DNA of 64,000 nucleotides from Maritalea sp051251695 (GCF_051251695.1 NZ_JBPOEU010000008.1:1-64000); one strand, 5' to 3'; positions 51,525 to 60,883 are shown, counted from the stretch's first letter. A program made the numbers and translations. Notes: generated by a model from the letters alone, not told the origin.

Positions 51525-52925
51525 ATGTCTGACGCAAAAAACGTTCAGGCCACGCAGACCAATTGGCAGCGTGAGACGAAGACGACTTTAACGCTGGCAT
51601 GGCCGCTAATCGCTGCACAGTTGGCGCAAATTGGCCTTGGCACAACAGACGTTATCATGATGGGGTGGCTCGGCCCCGAGTATCTGGCTGCAGGCACCGT
51701 CTCTTCATCTTTGATGTTCTTGTTTCTGATTTTTGGGATTGGCATTGTTACCGCCGTTTCACCCATGATGGCGCAGGCGATAGGTCGAGAAGACTTCATA
51801 TCTGTGCGACGCACGGTGCGGCAGGGTTTTTGGGTTTCGCTGTTGTTCGCGACGATTCTTGTGCCGTTCATTTTACAGATCGAGTGGATATTCCAAGTGT
51901 TGGGGCAAGACCCTAAACTTGGCGCTTTGGCTGCGACTTATATTCAGTTTGCGGCGTTTCAATTCTATCCGTTTTTGCTGTTCACGGTTCTGCGCGGTTT
52001 TTTGTCCGCTCATGAAGATACCAAGATTGTTCTGATCGCGACCATCATTGGTATTTTTGTCAATGGCATAGGCAACTATGCGCTGATGTTTGGTAACTTT
52101 GGTTTCCCACGGCTTGAACTTGCTGGGGCCGGTATTTCCACCATTATTGTTCACTCGGTAACGTTTTTGTTTGGTCTTGGTTATGTGCTGGTGCGTCAAA
52201 AGTACCGGCACTACGAGTTGCTCATTCGGTTTTGGCGTCCTGATTGGCCACGCTTTATTGAAATTATCAAAGTCGGAACACCAATCGGTCTCATGCTGAC
52301 CGCCGAAGTGGGCATGTTTAGCGTGGCCACTGTGATGATGGGCTGGTTGGGCACTCAGGAATTAGCCGCCCATGCTGTGGCTCTGCAATTGGCCTCGATC
52401 TCCTTCATGGTGCCACTTGGTCTATCGCAAGCCACAACCATTCGGGTTGGGTTGCAATATGGTCGAGGATCGTACGATGGCGTTGGTATTTCCGGCTGGA
52501 CTTCGATCGCTCTGGGTACAGGATTTATGGCGATCACGTGTATGCTTTTTGTGCTGTTCCCTGATGCATTTGTCTCGCTGTTCCTTGATGCCGCAAAACC
52601 GGAAAACGTTGCTGTATTTGGGTTGGCTGCGTCATATCTAGCAGTGGCTGGATTGTTTCAACTTGTTGATGGTGCGCAAGCCATGGCAGCCGCTTCTTTG
52701 CGCGGACTGAGCGACACGAAGGTGCCGATGTATGCTGCAATATTTGGTTACTGGATTATGGGTATGCCAATCGCCTATTTGCTTGGCTTCGTGTTGGATA
52801 TGCGCGGGGTCGGCATCTGGCTTGGGTTAGCAGGTGGGCTGACAATTGTTGCCGTCATTTTGAACATCCGTTTTTATTGGCGAGAGCGTCTGGGGTTGTT
52901 AAAACCACAAAAGGTTTCTCACTAA
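51525..52925 (+). CDS. MATE-family efflux transporter
   Basis: 466 residues with twelve helices in two similar halves. LAWPLIAAQLAQIGLGTTDV starts helix 1, MMAQAIGRED ends the first loop, and the second half starts GTPIGLMLTAEVGMFSVATV. The family expels cationic drugs or metabolites in exchange for Na+ or H+. GAGGTGA precedes ATG 51525. It is 51 bp before arsR on the same strand, but nothing in the sequence ties it to arsenic. Confidence 0.94.
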   Translation: MSDAKNVQATQTNWQRETKTTLTLAWPLIAAQLAQIGLGTTDVIMMGWLGPEYLAAGTVSSSLMFLFLIFGIGIVTAVSPMMAQAIGREDFISVRRTVRQGFWVSLLFATILVPFILQIEWIFQVLGQDPKLGALAATYIQFAAFQFYPFLLFTVLRGFLSAHEDTKIVLIATIIGIFVNGIGNYALMFGNFGFPRLELAGAGISTIIVHSVTFLFGLGYVLVRQKYRHYELLIRFWRPDWPRFIEIIKVGTPIGLMLTAEVGMFSVATVMMGWLGTQELAAHAVALQLASISFMVPLGLSQATTIRVGLQYGRGSYDGVGISGWTSIALGTGFMAITCMLFVLFPDAFVSLFLDAAKPENVAVFGLAASYLAVAGLFQLVDGAQAMAAASLRGLSDTKVPMYAAIFGYWIMGMPIAYLLGFVLDMRGVGIWLGLAGGLTIVAVILNIRFYWRERLGLLKPQKVSH

Positions 52926-52976
52926 GCGTAGTGGTTTTTGGTTGCACGGTGATAATATATCAATTAATCATGATGT

Positions 52977-53333
52977 ATGGATTCATTGAATGCAATTGGT
53001 GCTTTTTCCGCTCTTAGTCAGCAAACGCGGTTGGACGTTTTTCGTCGGCTCGTAAATGCTGGCGAAGAAGGCATGTTGGCCGGTGAGCTTGGTGACGCAC
53101 TTGGCGTGCGCCAAAACACCATGTCCGCCAACCTTTCTGTTCTTCTTAATGCAGGCTTAGTCTGCAACCAGCGGCAAGGTCGCATGATACGCTACTTTGC
53201 GGATTTCGAGGTCGTGCGTGGTCTTTTGGGCTTCCTCATGCAGGATTGCTGCGGCGGTCAACCAGAGCTCTGTCAAACCGTGTTGGATGAAATCACCTGC
53301 CTAAATAAACCAGATAATTCTTCAAGGGACTAA
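52977..53333 (+). CDS. arsR: ArsR-family regulator of arsenic genes
   Basis: 118 residues. FSALSQQTRLDVFRRLVNAG and the recognition helix GVRQNTMSANLSVLLNAGLV form the winged helix. The classic ELCVCDL metal site is missing. Instead cysteines 91, 92, 99 and 108 cluster at the C-terminus (QDCCGGQPELCQ, then ITCL), an arrangement found in ArsR repressors that bind As(III) outside the DNA helix. It is followed by arsC after 1 bp and then arsH, so it is one operon. Confidence 0.88.
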   Translation: MDSLNAIGAFSALSQQTRLDVFRRLVNAGEEGMLAGELGDALGVRQNTMSANLSVLLNAGLVCNQRQGRMIRYFADFEVVRGLLGFLMQDCCGGQPELCQTVLDEITCLNKPDNSSRD

Positions 53334-53334
53334 C

Positions 53335-53739
53335 ATGAGTATCGTTATTCACCACAATCCTGATTGTGGCACCTCGCGCAATGTATTGGACATCATTCAT
53401 GCATTTGCATATGAACCAACTGTCATCGAGTATTTGCAAACCGGATGGACACGCCAACAATTGTTGGGGCTGTTTGCAGCTGCAAACTTGTCGCCAAAAG
53501 ATGCTTTGCGAACTTCAAAATCGCCTGCTGTCGAACTGGGGCTGACGCGGGACGATGTTACTGACGATGAGCTGTTGACCGCGATGGTTGAACATCCGGT
53601 TCTCGTCAACCGGCCAATTGTGTGTACCGCCAAAGGTGTGGCGCTTTGCCGACCTTCAGAGCGGGTTTTTGATCTGCTGGATGTGCCGTCGGGTAAATCA
53701 TACACCAAAGAAGATGGTGAGGTCATTGTCGCGCCATGA
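53335..53739 (+). CDS. arsC: Arsenate reductase, glutaredoxin-dependent type
   Basis: 134 residues of the ArsC/Spx fold. The catalytic cysteine is Cys11 in HHNPDCGTSRN; HPVLVNRPIVCTAKGVALCR contains the conserved Arg and Pro of the cis-loop. It reduces arsenate to arsenite with glutaredoxin. It begins 1 bp after arsR and overlaps arsH by 4 bp (ATGA). No arsenite efflux gene (arsB or acr3) lies in the window. Confidence 0.95.
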   Translation: MSIVIHHNPDCGTSRNVLDIIHAFAYEPTVIEYLQTGWTRQQLLGLFAAANLSPKDALRTSKSPAVELGLTRDDVTDDELLTAMVEHPVLVNRPIVCTAKGVALCRPSERVFDLLDVPSGKSYTKEDGEVIVAP

Positions 53740-54464
53740 GTGATTTTTTAGCTGATCCAATGTTCAACCTCACCAAAGATGCACTGCATCCAATCGATAA
53801 GGACGCATTGGGATTAGCTGGTGAGCCTGATCATGCACCGCGCATATTGATGCTTTATGGTTCTTTGCGGGAAAGATCATACTCCAAACTGATGACGTTA
53901 GAGGCGGCTAGGGTTTTGACAGCTCTAGGAGCAACGGTTCGCGTTTTTGACCCAACCGATTTGCCTTTAGTTGATGATGAAAATGCGACCCATCCCAAGG
54001 TGGAGGAGTTGCGTGACCTTTCGATTTGGTCAGAGGCACAGGTGTGGTGCTCGCCAGAACGACATGGTGCGATGACTGGGGTTATGAAAACCCAAATCGA
54101 CTGGTTGCCACTTGCCCCGATTGGCGGTGTTCGACCAACTCAAGGCCGCACCCTAGCGCTCATGCAAGTGTGTGGAGGCTCGCAGAGTTTTAATACGCTC
54201 AATCAAATGCGCGTGCTTGGACGTTGGATGCGCATGATCACCATCCCCAATCAATCTTCCGTCCCCAAAGCATTTACAGAATTTGATGAAGACGGGCGCA
54301 TGAAGCCATCCCCGTTTTACAACCGGATGGTTGATGTCATGGAAGAGCTGATGAAATTTACCGTTTTGACGCGGGGCCGTTCAGCATATTTGGTTGACCG
54401 ATATTCTGAGCGTGTTGAGAGCGTTGAGGAATTATCAAAGCGTGTGAATATCCGGTCGATATAG
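53736..54464 (+). CDS. arsH: Organoarsenical NADPH:FMN oxidoreductase ArsH
   Basis: 242 residues with the flavodoxin-like FMN site ILMLYGSLRERSYSKLMTLE near residue 35, then SPERHGAMTGVMKTQIDWLP and VCGGSQSFNTLNQMRVLGRW. ArsH oxidises trivalent organoarsenicals such as methylarsonous acid to less toxic pentavalent forms. It overlaps arsC. Its presence points to exposure to methylated arsenic as well as arsenate. Confidence 0.94.
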   Translation: MSDFLADPMFNLTKDALHPIDKDALGLAGEPDHAPRILMLYGSLRERSYSKLMTLEAARVLTALGATVRVFDPTDLPLVDDENATHPKVEELRDLSIWSEAQVWCSPERHGAMTGVMKTQIDWLPLAPIGGVRPTQGRTLALMQVCGGSQSFNTLNQMRVLGRWMRMITIPNQSSVPKAFTEFDEDGRMKPSPFYNRMVDVMEELMKFTVLTRGRSAYLVDRYSERVESVEELSKRVNIRSI

Positions 54465-54502
54465 AGAGGCTTGGATCAGCGCTAATTAGAGAATACTGCA
54501 AC

Positions 54503-54534
54503 TGAAACACCACGTAATCATTTAAGGCGTTTCA
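54503..54534. terminator. Weak bidirectional hairpin between arsH and convergent GFA gene
   Basis: TGAAACACC and GGCGTTTCA form a 9-bp stem (one G-U) around a 14-nt loop. It begins 38 bp after arsH and ends exactly at the stop of the convergent gene. There is no clear U-run, so terminator function is uncertain. Confidence 0.4.
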
Positions 54535-54957
54535 ATTGTCTGGTTTCCAATCCGGCTGGGTGGCAAACGACATGACGTCCGGTCCGAGTTGGTCCCAGTG
54601 TTTCTTATCGCGTTCAAATATGACGACCTGAACATCCAGTTCAGTGGCGTCGTCCATTGAGCCTAGTGAAAGCGTCAGATGGTCAGGTGTGCGTGAGTTT
54701 GTTCCGAATATTGGACTGCCACATTTTCCGCAAAAGGATTTCGTGACCGCTGATTCTTTGTCAGACTGATATCTGAATTCATTCAGTTTGCCATTCATTG
54801 TGACAGCCGCGATAGGGAACATAGCACCAATGGTGTGGCCAGTACCGCTTAGCCTGCGGCACTCATCGCAGTGGCATTGCGCAACAACGACTGGCTGCCC
54901 ATCAACTTGGTAAGTAACCGCGCCGCAAAGGCATTTTCCAGAGTATTTGTTTTTCAT
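54532..54957 (-). CDS. GFA-domain protein
   Basis: 141 residues from ATG 54957; in-frame starts at 54969 and 54990 cannot be excluded as no ribosome site is clear. SGKCLCGAVTYQV, QCHCDECRRLSGTGHTIGAM and FCGKCGSPIFGTNSRTPDHL give the GFA zinc sites. It is convergent with arsH and 175 bp from the formate dehydrogenase operon on the other strand. A formaldehyde link to formate oxidation is tempting but unsupported. Confidence 0.87.
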   Translation of the reverse strand: MKNKYSGKCLCGAVTYQVDGQPVVVAQCHCDECRRLSGTGHTIGAMFPIAAVTMNGKLNEFRYQSDKESAVTKSFCGKCGSPIFGTNSRTPDHLTLSLGSMDDATELDVQVVIFERDKKHWDQLGPDVMSFATQPDWKPDN

Positions 54958-55132
54958 TTTCTGGATCATACTGGTGGTCGGACGAAACACAACTAATAAT
55001 CACGTAACTTTTGGCACTGCTGGAACTGCAGTTCTTCGCACAACAAAGCGCACCTAACCTTAAAGGGTCGTCATACTAATTGTTCTCCGTTGAAGCGGTT
55101 GAATTTGTCTTTGACGAAAGATTTACATCAAC

Positions 55133-55615
55133 ATGCTTGACCTTCGCGCCGCATTGAGGGAACGATTGGGTATGGAAAAGATTATCGAGGAGGCTCTTTC
55201 CGGTCATGTTGGAGAAACAGGTGGTCTAATCACCGGCTTACGTCATGTACAGGAAAGATGCGGGTTCGTGCCCAGCGACACCGTTAGGATCGCGGCAGAA
55301 CTATTTAACATTAGCCAGGCAGAGGTGCGTGGCGTAATTAGTTTTTACGCTGACTTTCGCGACAAAAAGCCAGGTGAAAATCATGTCCGTCTTTGCGTTG
55401 CGGAGGCGTGCCAATCTGTTGGTGCGCGCGCGATAAAAGCAGACTTGGAACAACGGTTTGCCACAAAAATGGGCACCACAGATGAAAGTGGTTTTATCAC
55501 GATAGAACCCGTTTATTGTTTGGGACTTTGTTCCTGCGCACCTGCGGCGGAGGTGAACGGCAAACTGATTGCTCGCGTCGATGGGCAACGGATTGCTGAC
55601 GAGGTTGCTTCATGA
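55133..55615 (+). CDS. fdsG: NAD-dependent formate dehydrogenase gamma subunit
   Basis: 160 residues homologous to NuoE. The [2Fe-2S] cysteines are in RLCVAEACQSVGA and VYCLGLCSCAPAAEVNG. LRHVQERCGFVPSDTVRIAA and VRGVISFYADFRDKKPG match the helical N-domain. Met14 (55172, GAGGGA upstream) is an alternative start. It overlaps fdsB by 4 bp. With FdsB it forms the diaphorase part that gives formate electrons to NAD+. Confidence 0.93.
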   Translation: MLDLRAALRERLGMEKIIEEALSGHVGETGGLITGLRHVQERCGFVPSDTVRIAAELFNISQAEVRGVISFYADFRDKKPGENHVRLCVAEACQSVGARAIKADLEQRFATKMGTTDESGFITIEPVYCLGLCSCAPAAEVNGKLIARVDGQRIADEVAS

Positions 55616-57171
55616 GCAAACAAAAAGTGTTTGTGCCGCTTGATAGCGCAGCTGTGGCGTTGGGAGCGGACGAAGTTGCCGATGCAATTTCTAAGGAAGC
55701 TGAAACGCGTGGAATTGAGATTGAAATCGTGCGTAACGGGTCTCGCGGCATGCATTGGCTTGAACCATTAGTTGAAGTTGAAATTGACGGCAAACGCGTG
55801 GGCTATGGCCCGATTTCGAAAAGTGACGTTGCATCCTTGTTTGACGCAACTTTTTTGAACGGTGGCGCGCATGATAAAAATATCGGCGTGGTGGATGAGC
55901 ATTCCTTTATGCGTGATCAGCAACGTCTGACGTTTGCTCGGTGTGGGCTGACCGATCCATTGTCATTCGCGGATTATGAAGCAAATGGTGGCGTTGTAGG
56001 CGCACGAAAAGCAGCTGCCGCATCACAAGCTGACATTGTTAGTGAAGTGAAGTCTTCCGGACTTCGCGGCCGAGGTGGCGCTGGGTTCCCGGCTGGTATC
56101 AAATGGGACACTGTTCAACGTGCGCAAGCCGATCAAAAATACATCGTTTGCAATGCTGACGAGGGTGACAGCGGAACGTTTGCTGATCGCATTATCATGG
56201 AAGGCGATCCGTTCCTTTTGATTGAGGGCATGGTTATTGCTGGGTTGGGTGTCGGCGCGACCAAGGGCTTTATCTATTTGCGCTCGGAATATCCAATTGC
56301 CGCACGAGTTTTGAATGAAGCGATAGAGATCGCCAAAGCCAATAATTTGCTTGGCGATGATGTATTGGGTTCAGGCAAAGCTTTCGATCTGACTGTGTTC
56401 ATCGGGGCAGGTGCTTATATTTGCGGCGAAGAAACATCCCTTTTGGAAAGCTTAGAAGGCAAGCGCGGCGTCGTGCGCGCAAAACCGCCTATCCCAGCAC
56501 TTGAAGGTTTGTTTGGTAAGCCAACACTTGTACACAATGTCTTGTCACTTTGTGCCGCGCCTTGGATATTGGCGAATGGTGGCGATGCTTATGCCAGCTA
56601 CGGTCAAGGACGGTCTAAGGGAACTCTAGCGTTTCAACTAGCTGGCAACATTAAGCAGGGCGGTTTGTTTGAAACCGCGTTCGGTGTTAAATTAAGTGAT
56701 CTCGTTGAAAAATATGGTGGTGGGACTCGTTCTGGCCGACCATTTAAGGCCGTTCAAATTGGTGGACCATTGGGCGCATATTTGCCCGAGCACATGCTCG
56801 AATTGCCAATGGATTATGAAGTAATGGCAGAAAATGGTGCAGGTGTTGGCCACGGCGGGATTGTTGTATTTGACGATAGTGCCGACTTGATGGCGCAAGC
56901 GCGTTATGCATTTGAGTTTTGTGCTGAAGAGAGTTGCGGCAAATGCACCCCATGTCGGGTGGGCGCTGTACGGGGCGAAGAGGTGATCGATAAGCTCGCT
57001 TCTGACACTGACTATGACGCAAACATGGTGCTACTAGAAGACCTTTGCGAATTGATGGTCGATGGCTCCCTTTGTGCAATGGGCGGTATGACCCCAATTC
57101 CTGTGATGAGTGCAGTTAAGCATTTCCCTGATGATTTTGCGCCGCGGGTTTCTCGCGAAGCGGCAGAATAG
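55612..57171 (+). CDS. fdsB: NAD-dependent formate dehydrogenase beta subunit
   Basis: 519 residues: an N-terminal thioredoxin-like [2Fe-2S]-type region lacking most cysteines, then a NuoF-like core. SGLRGRGGAGFPAGIKWDTV near residue 145 binds NADH, YIVCNADEGDSGTFADRIIM binds FMN, GAGAYICGEETSLLESLEGK follows, and ESCGKCTPCRVG near 443 is the [4Fe-4S] site. It overlaps fdsG and is 10 bp before fdsA. Confidence 0.96.
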   Translation: MSKQKVFVPLDSAAVALGADEVADAISKEAETRGIEIEIVRNGSRGMHWLEPLVEVEIDGKRVGYGPISKSDVASLFDATFLNGGAHDKNIGVVDEHSFMRDQQRLTFARCGLTDPLSFADYEANGGVVGARKAAAASQADIVSEVKSSGLRGRGGAGFPAGIKWDTVQRAQADQKYIVCNADEGDSGTFADRIIMEGDPFLLIEGMVIAGLGVGATKGFIYLRSEYPIAARVLNEAIEIAKANNLLGDDVLGSGKAFDLTVFIGAGAYICGEETSLLESLEGKRGVVRAKPPIPALEGLFGKPTLVHNVLSLCAAPWILANGGDAYASYGQGRSKGTLAFQLAGNIKQGGLFETAFGVKLSDLVEKYGGGTRSGRPFKAVQIGGPLGAYLPEHMLELPMDYEVMAENGAGVGHGGIVVFDDSADLMAQARYAFEFCAEESCGKCTPCRVGAVRGEEVIDKLASDTDYDANMVLLEDLCELMVDGSLCAMGGMTPIPVMSAVKHFPDDFAPRVSREAAE

Positions 57172-57181
57172 GAGATAGACG

Positions 57182-60034
57182 ATGGCTATCTTAAAAGAAA
57201 AAGATTTTGGAACACCCAAATCCAAATCAGTGCAAAAAGTTGAGGTGCAAATCGACGGCTTCAAAGTTGAAGTTGAAGAGGGCACCAGCGTTATGCGCGC
57301 TGCTTCCGAAATTGGCATCGATATTCCCAAACTTTGCGCGACGGACAGTTTAGATCCTTTCGGTTCTTGTCGACTTTGTTTGGTTGAAGTCGAGGGCCGC
57401 AAAGGAACACCAGCAAGCTGTACGACGCCGGTAACTACGGGCATGAAGATTTCGACGCAAACGCCGCGGCTCGAAAAGCTTCGGCGAGGGGTGATGGAAT
57501 TGTATATTTCGGATCACCCGTTGGACTGCCTAACCTGCGCTGCCAATGGAGATTGCGAATTGCAGGATATGGCCGGTTCTGTCGGCTTGCGCGATGTGCG
57601 TTACGGCTATGACGGCGCGAACCATTTTGATACGCCTAAAGACCAAAGCAATCCATATTTCACGTTTGATCCTGAGAAATGCATTGTTTGCTCACGCTGC
57701 GTTCGCGCATGTGACGAGGTGCAGGGCACCTTGGCGCTGACCATTGATGGTCGCGGGTTTGGCAGTAAAGTTGCTGTTGGGGGGCAGGATTTCTTTTCCT
57801 CTGAGTGTGTTTCTTGTGGTGCATGCGTACAAGCCTGCCCAACTGCCACATTGCAGGAAAACTCTGTCATTGAGCATGGCACACCTGACCGATCTGTTTT
57901 GACCACTTGCGCATATTGCGGCGTTGGCTGCTCGTTCAAAGCGGAAATGAAGGGTGACCAGCTCATTCGCATGGTGCCTTATAAAGACGGTAAAGCGAAC
58001 CACGGTCACTCATGTGTAAAAGGTCGATTTGCGTGGGGATATGCAACCCACAATGATCGGATCACGAAGCCGATGATCCGTGAGAAAATCACGGACCCTT
58101 GGCGCGAAGTTTCTTGGGATGAAGCCTTTGCTTTTTCTGCTGAGAAGCTGAAAAAGGCACAAGCGGATCACGGTCCCAAAGCCATTGGTGGCATCACATC
58201 TTCGCGTTGCACTTCAGAAGAAGTTTGGGTTGTTCAAAAAACCATTCGGGCTGCCTTTGGTAACAATAATGTAGATACATGCGCACGTGTTTGCCATTCA
58301 CCAACTGGTTATGGTTTGAACCAGACGTTTGGAACGTCGGCCGGTACGCAGGACTTTGATAGTGTTGAAGAAGCTGATGTGATGATTGTCATTGGCGCCA
58401 ATCCAACCGATGCGCATCCGGTATTTGCTTCGCAAATGAAACGTCGTCTTCGTGAAGGCGCTAAGCTAATTGTTGTTGATCCGCGCAAAATTGATTTGGT
58501 GAAGTCGGCCCACATTGAGGCGGAGCATCACCTGCCACTTAAACCGGGCACGAACGTTGCTGTTGTGAATGCAATTGCCCATGTTATCGCCAAAGAAGGC
58601 TTGATTGATCAGAAGTTTGTTGAAGAACGTTGCGACATGCAAAGCTTCAATGAATGGCGCAATTTCATCCTTGATAACATCAACGCGCCTGAAACCATAG
58701 CGGAAGAGAGCGGCGTGGATGCTGAAGAAATTCGTGCGGCAGCGCGCCTTTATGCAACCGGTGGCAATGCAGCGATTTACTACGGATTGGGTGTAACAGA
58801 GCACAGTCAAGGGTCCACTATGGTTATGGGCATGGCAAACCTTGCCATGGCAACGGGCAATATTGGACGACGCGGCGTGGGTGTGAACCCGCTGCGTGGA
58901 CAAAACAATGTGCAGGGCTCTTGCGACATGGGTTCATTCCCGCATGAGCTTCCCGGTTACCGTTCTGTTGGCGATGACGAGGTGCGCGGCACCTTTGAAA
59001 CCGCGTGGCAACGTAAACTGGATGGCGTTCCCGGATACCGTATCCCCAACATGTTTGATGAAGCCATTTCAGGGAATTACAAGGGCATGTATGTGCAAGG
59101 TGAAGATATTGCACAGTCGGACCCAAATACGCTTCACGTGGAGGCTGCTCTGAAAGCGCTGGATATCTTGATTGTTCAAGATCTCTTCCTTAATGAAACA
59201 GCGCGCTTTGCTCATGTGTTTTTGCCCGGAACATCGTTCCTTGAAAAGGACGGCACATTCATCAACGCTGAGCGACGGATTAACCGTGTGCGGCCGGTGA
59301 TGAAATCTGCGACGGGTTTGGAAGAATGGGAAGTCACCCAGCGTTTGGCCAACGCCATGGGCTACACTGAAATGAACTACACTGACTCATCACAAATCAT
59401 GGATGAGATTGCGGCGCTAACTCCAACATTTGCCGGTGTCAGCTTTAAGCGCTTGGATGAAAAAGGCTCCGTTCAATGGCCGTGTAATGATGACGCGCCG
59501 GACGGCACACCTATTATGCACGAGGATGGGTTTGTGCGCGGTAAGGGTGCATTTATCGTCACGGAATATGTGCCGACAACCGAAAAAACAAATCGTAAAT
59601 TCCCACTTATTCTCACGACTGGTCGGATACTGAGCCAATATAATGTGGGTGCTCAAACGCGCAGGACGGACAATGTTGATTGGTGGGAAGAAGATGTGTT
59701 GGAAATCCATCCGTCTGATGCAGAAGCCAAGGGCATTCTAGACGGGCATTGGGTGTCAATTCGTTCCCGCAAGGGTGAAACGACGCTGCGAGCACTGATT
59801 TCAGAGCGGATGGCGCCAGGCGTTGTATATACAACATTCCACCACCCAGAGAGCGGGGCAAATGTGATCACCACTGAGAATTCGGATTGGGCGACCAATT
59901 GTCCCGAATATAAGGTGACTGCGGTTGAAGTGACCCCAGCCAACCACAAGTCTGAATGGCAAGAGCACTACGCGCTTGAAACGCCGCGCATGCGGAAGAT
60001 TGTTGAAAAAGCGCCGGTAGAGCCTGCTGAGTGA
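57182..60034 (+). CDS. fdsA: NAD-dependent formate dehydrogenase catalytic alpha subunit
   Basis: 950 residues. The N-terminus is a NuoG-like iron-sulfur region: [2Fe-2S] (FGSCRLCLVEVEG), a His-ligated cluster (HPLDCLTCAANGDCEL), and two [4Fe-4S] sets (CIVCSRCVRAC and CVSCGACVQACPT). CAYCGVGCSFKAEM follows, then the molybdopterin body. The metal ligand is Cys, not selenocysteine, in CARVCHSPTGYG near residue 372. It oxidises formate to CO2 in the cytoplasm. GGAGATAG precedes the start; the stop overlaps fdhD (GTGA). Confidence 0.97.
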   Translation: MAILKEKDFGTPKSKSVQKVEVQIDGFKVEVEEGTSVMRAASEIGIDIPKLCATDSLDPFGSCRLCLVEVEGRKGTPASCTTPVTTGMKISTQTPRLEKLRRGVMELYISDHPLDCLTCAANGDCELQDMAGSVGLRDVRYGYDGANHFDTPKDQSNPYFTFDPEKCIVCSRCVRACDEVQGTLALTIDGRGFGSKVAVGGQDFFSSECVSCGACVQACPTATLQENSVIEHGTPDRSVLTTCAYCGVGCSFKAEMKGDQLIRMVPYKDGKANHGHSCVKGRFAWGYATHNDRITKPMIREKITDPWREVSWDEAFAFSAEKLKKAQADHGPKAIGGITSSRCTSEEVWVVQKTIRAAFGNNNVDTCARVCHSPTGYGLNQTFGTSAGTQDFDSVEEADVMIVIGANPTDAHPVFASQMKRRLREGAKLIVVDPRKIDLVKSAHIEAEHHLPLKPGTNVAVVNAIAHVIAKEGLIDQKFVEERCDMQSFNEWRNFILDNINAPETIAEESGVDAEEIRAAARLYATGGNAAIYYGLGVTEHSQGSTMVMGMANLAMATGNIGRRGVGVNPLRGQNNVQGSCDMGSFPHELPGYRSVGDDEVRGTFETAWQRKLDGVPGYRIPNMFDEAISGNYKGMYVQGEDIAQSDPNTLHVEAALKALDILIVQDLFLNETARFAHVFLPGTSFLEKDGTFINAERRINRVRPVMKSATGLEEWEVTQRLANAMGYTEMNYTDSSQIMDEIAALTPTFAGVSFKRLDEKGSVQWPCNDDAPDGTPIMHEDGFVRGKGAFIVTEYVPTTEKTNRKFPLILTTGRILSQYNVGAQTRRTDNVDWWEEDVLEIHPSDAEAKGILDGHWVSIRSRKGETTLRALISERMAPGVVYTTFHHPESGANVITTENSDWATNCPEYKVTAVEVTPANHKSEWQEHYALETPRMRKIVEKAPVEPAE

Positions 60035-60825
60035 GTAAAGATCGACCTTACAGCACAAGCACTTCCCGTCAGCTGAGTGTCTCAGTTGGCGGGAAGAACA
60101 CTGATTGGCATATTGCAGAAGAATGTCCTGTTGCCTTGGTTTTCAACCAACGCAATTATGCAGTGATGTTGGCGACGCCCAGTGATCTGGAGGATTTCGC
60201 GGTCGGGTTTTCGATATCAGAACATATTGTAAATGGGCTGGGCGAAATTAGATCCATTCAAACCGAAGATGTTGGTGTTGGGCATGACATCAAGATCGAG
60301 ATCGACCAAGAACGTTTGGATCGCCTCGATATTCGGCAAAAACGTCGCAACATGGTGGGGTCTGCGAGTTGCGGGCTGTGTGGCATGGAAAATGCCGATA
60401 GTTTGTTGGCACCGCTTCCCAAAGTTGGACATCACAAAAGCCCAATTGCTGAAAACGCAATCGAGAAAGCTATTCAGGCTTTGCCTGACCATCAGAAATT
60501 GAATGCGCAGACGTTTTCGGTCCATGGGGCGGCTTGGGCATCTCTTGATGGTAATATTAGTCTGGTTCGTGAAGACATTGGGCGACACAATGCGGTCGAC
60601 AAGTTGCTGGGTGCGCGCGCCCGTTTGGGCGATCATGAAGATGGTTTTTTGCTTGTCAGTAGCCGATGTTCGTACGAAATTATCGAGAAGGCAGCTCGGC
60701 ATGGCGTTCAAGCGGTTGTTTCGATTTCTGCGCCAACTGGATTTGCTTTGGATAAGGCGATGGAGGCGAATATTTCGCTTTATTGCTGGTCTACCCAAGG
60801 TGTGGTTCGCTTGTTTGATCTTTGA
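60031..60825 (+). CDS. fdhD: Formate dehydrogenase sulfurtransferase FdhD (FdsC)
   Basis: 264 residues from GTG 60031. Cysteines 114 and 117 in ASCGLCGMEN are the FdhD CxxC that passes sulfur from IscS to the molybdenum cofactor. FNQRNYAVMLATPSDLEDFA, SVHGAAWASLDG and EDIGRHNAVDKLLGA are standard. It ends the fdsGBA-fdhD operon. The small fdsD that follows in other bacteria is not found in the 155 bp before the next gene. Confidence 0.95.
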   Translation: MSKDRPYSTSTSRQLSVSVGGKNTDWHIAEECPVALVFNQRNYAVMLATPSDLEDFAVGFSISEHIVNGLGEIRSIQTEDVGVGHDIKIEIDQERLDRLDIRQKRRNMVGSASCGLCGMENADSLLAPLPKVGHHKSPIAENAIEKAIQALPDHQKLNAQTFSVHGAAWASLDGNISLVREDIGRHNAVDKLLGARARLGDHEDGFLLVSSRCSYEIIEKAARHGVQAVVSISAPTGFALDKAMEANISLYCWSTQGVVRLFDL

Positions 60826-60870
60826 TACTGGCGTCACGATTTGAATTTTCAGAGAGGTGTAAAAATTCTT

Positions 60871-60883
60871 TTTGTCAGACAAA
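60871..60883. promoter_or_regulatory. Palindrome TTTGTCAGACAAA upstream of the FCD-GntR gene
   Basis: A perfect 13-bp palindrome (TTTGTC-A-GACAAA) 98 bp before the GntR start. Its core TTGTCnGACAA is repeated at 61723-61733 directly before the nitroreductase gene. It is most likely the operator of the GntR regulator itself. Confidence 0.7.

Noticed and set aside
60217..60882. 221-codon open frame antisense to fdhD
   Set aside because: fdhD is certain from its CxxC and other motifs. The antisense product is basic and featureless.
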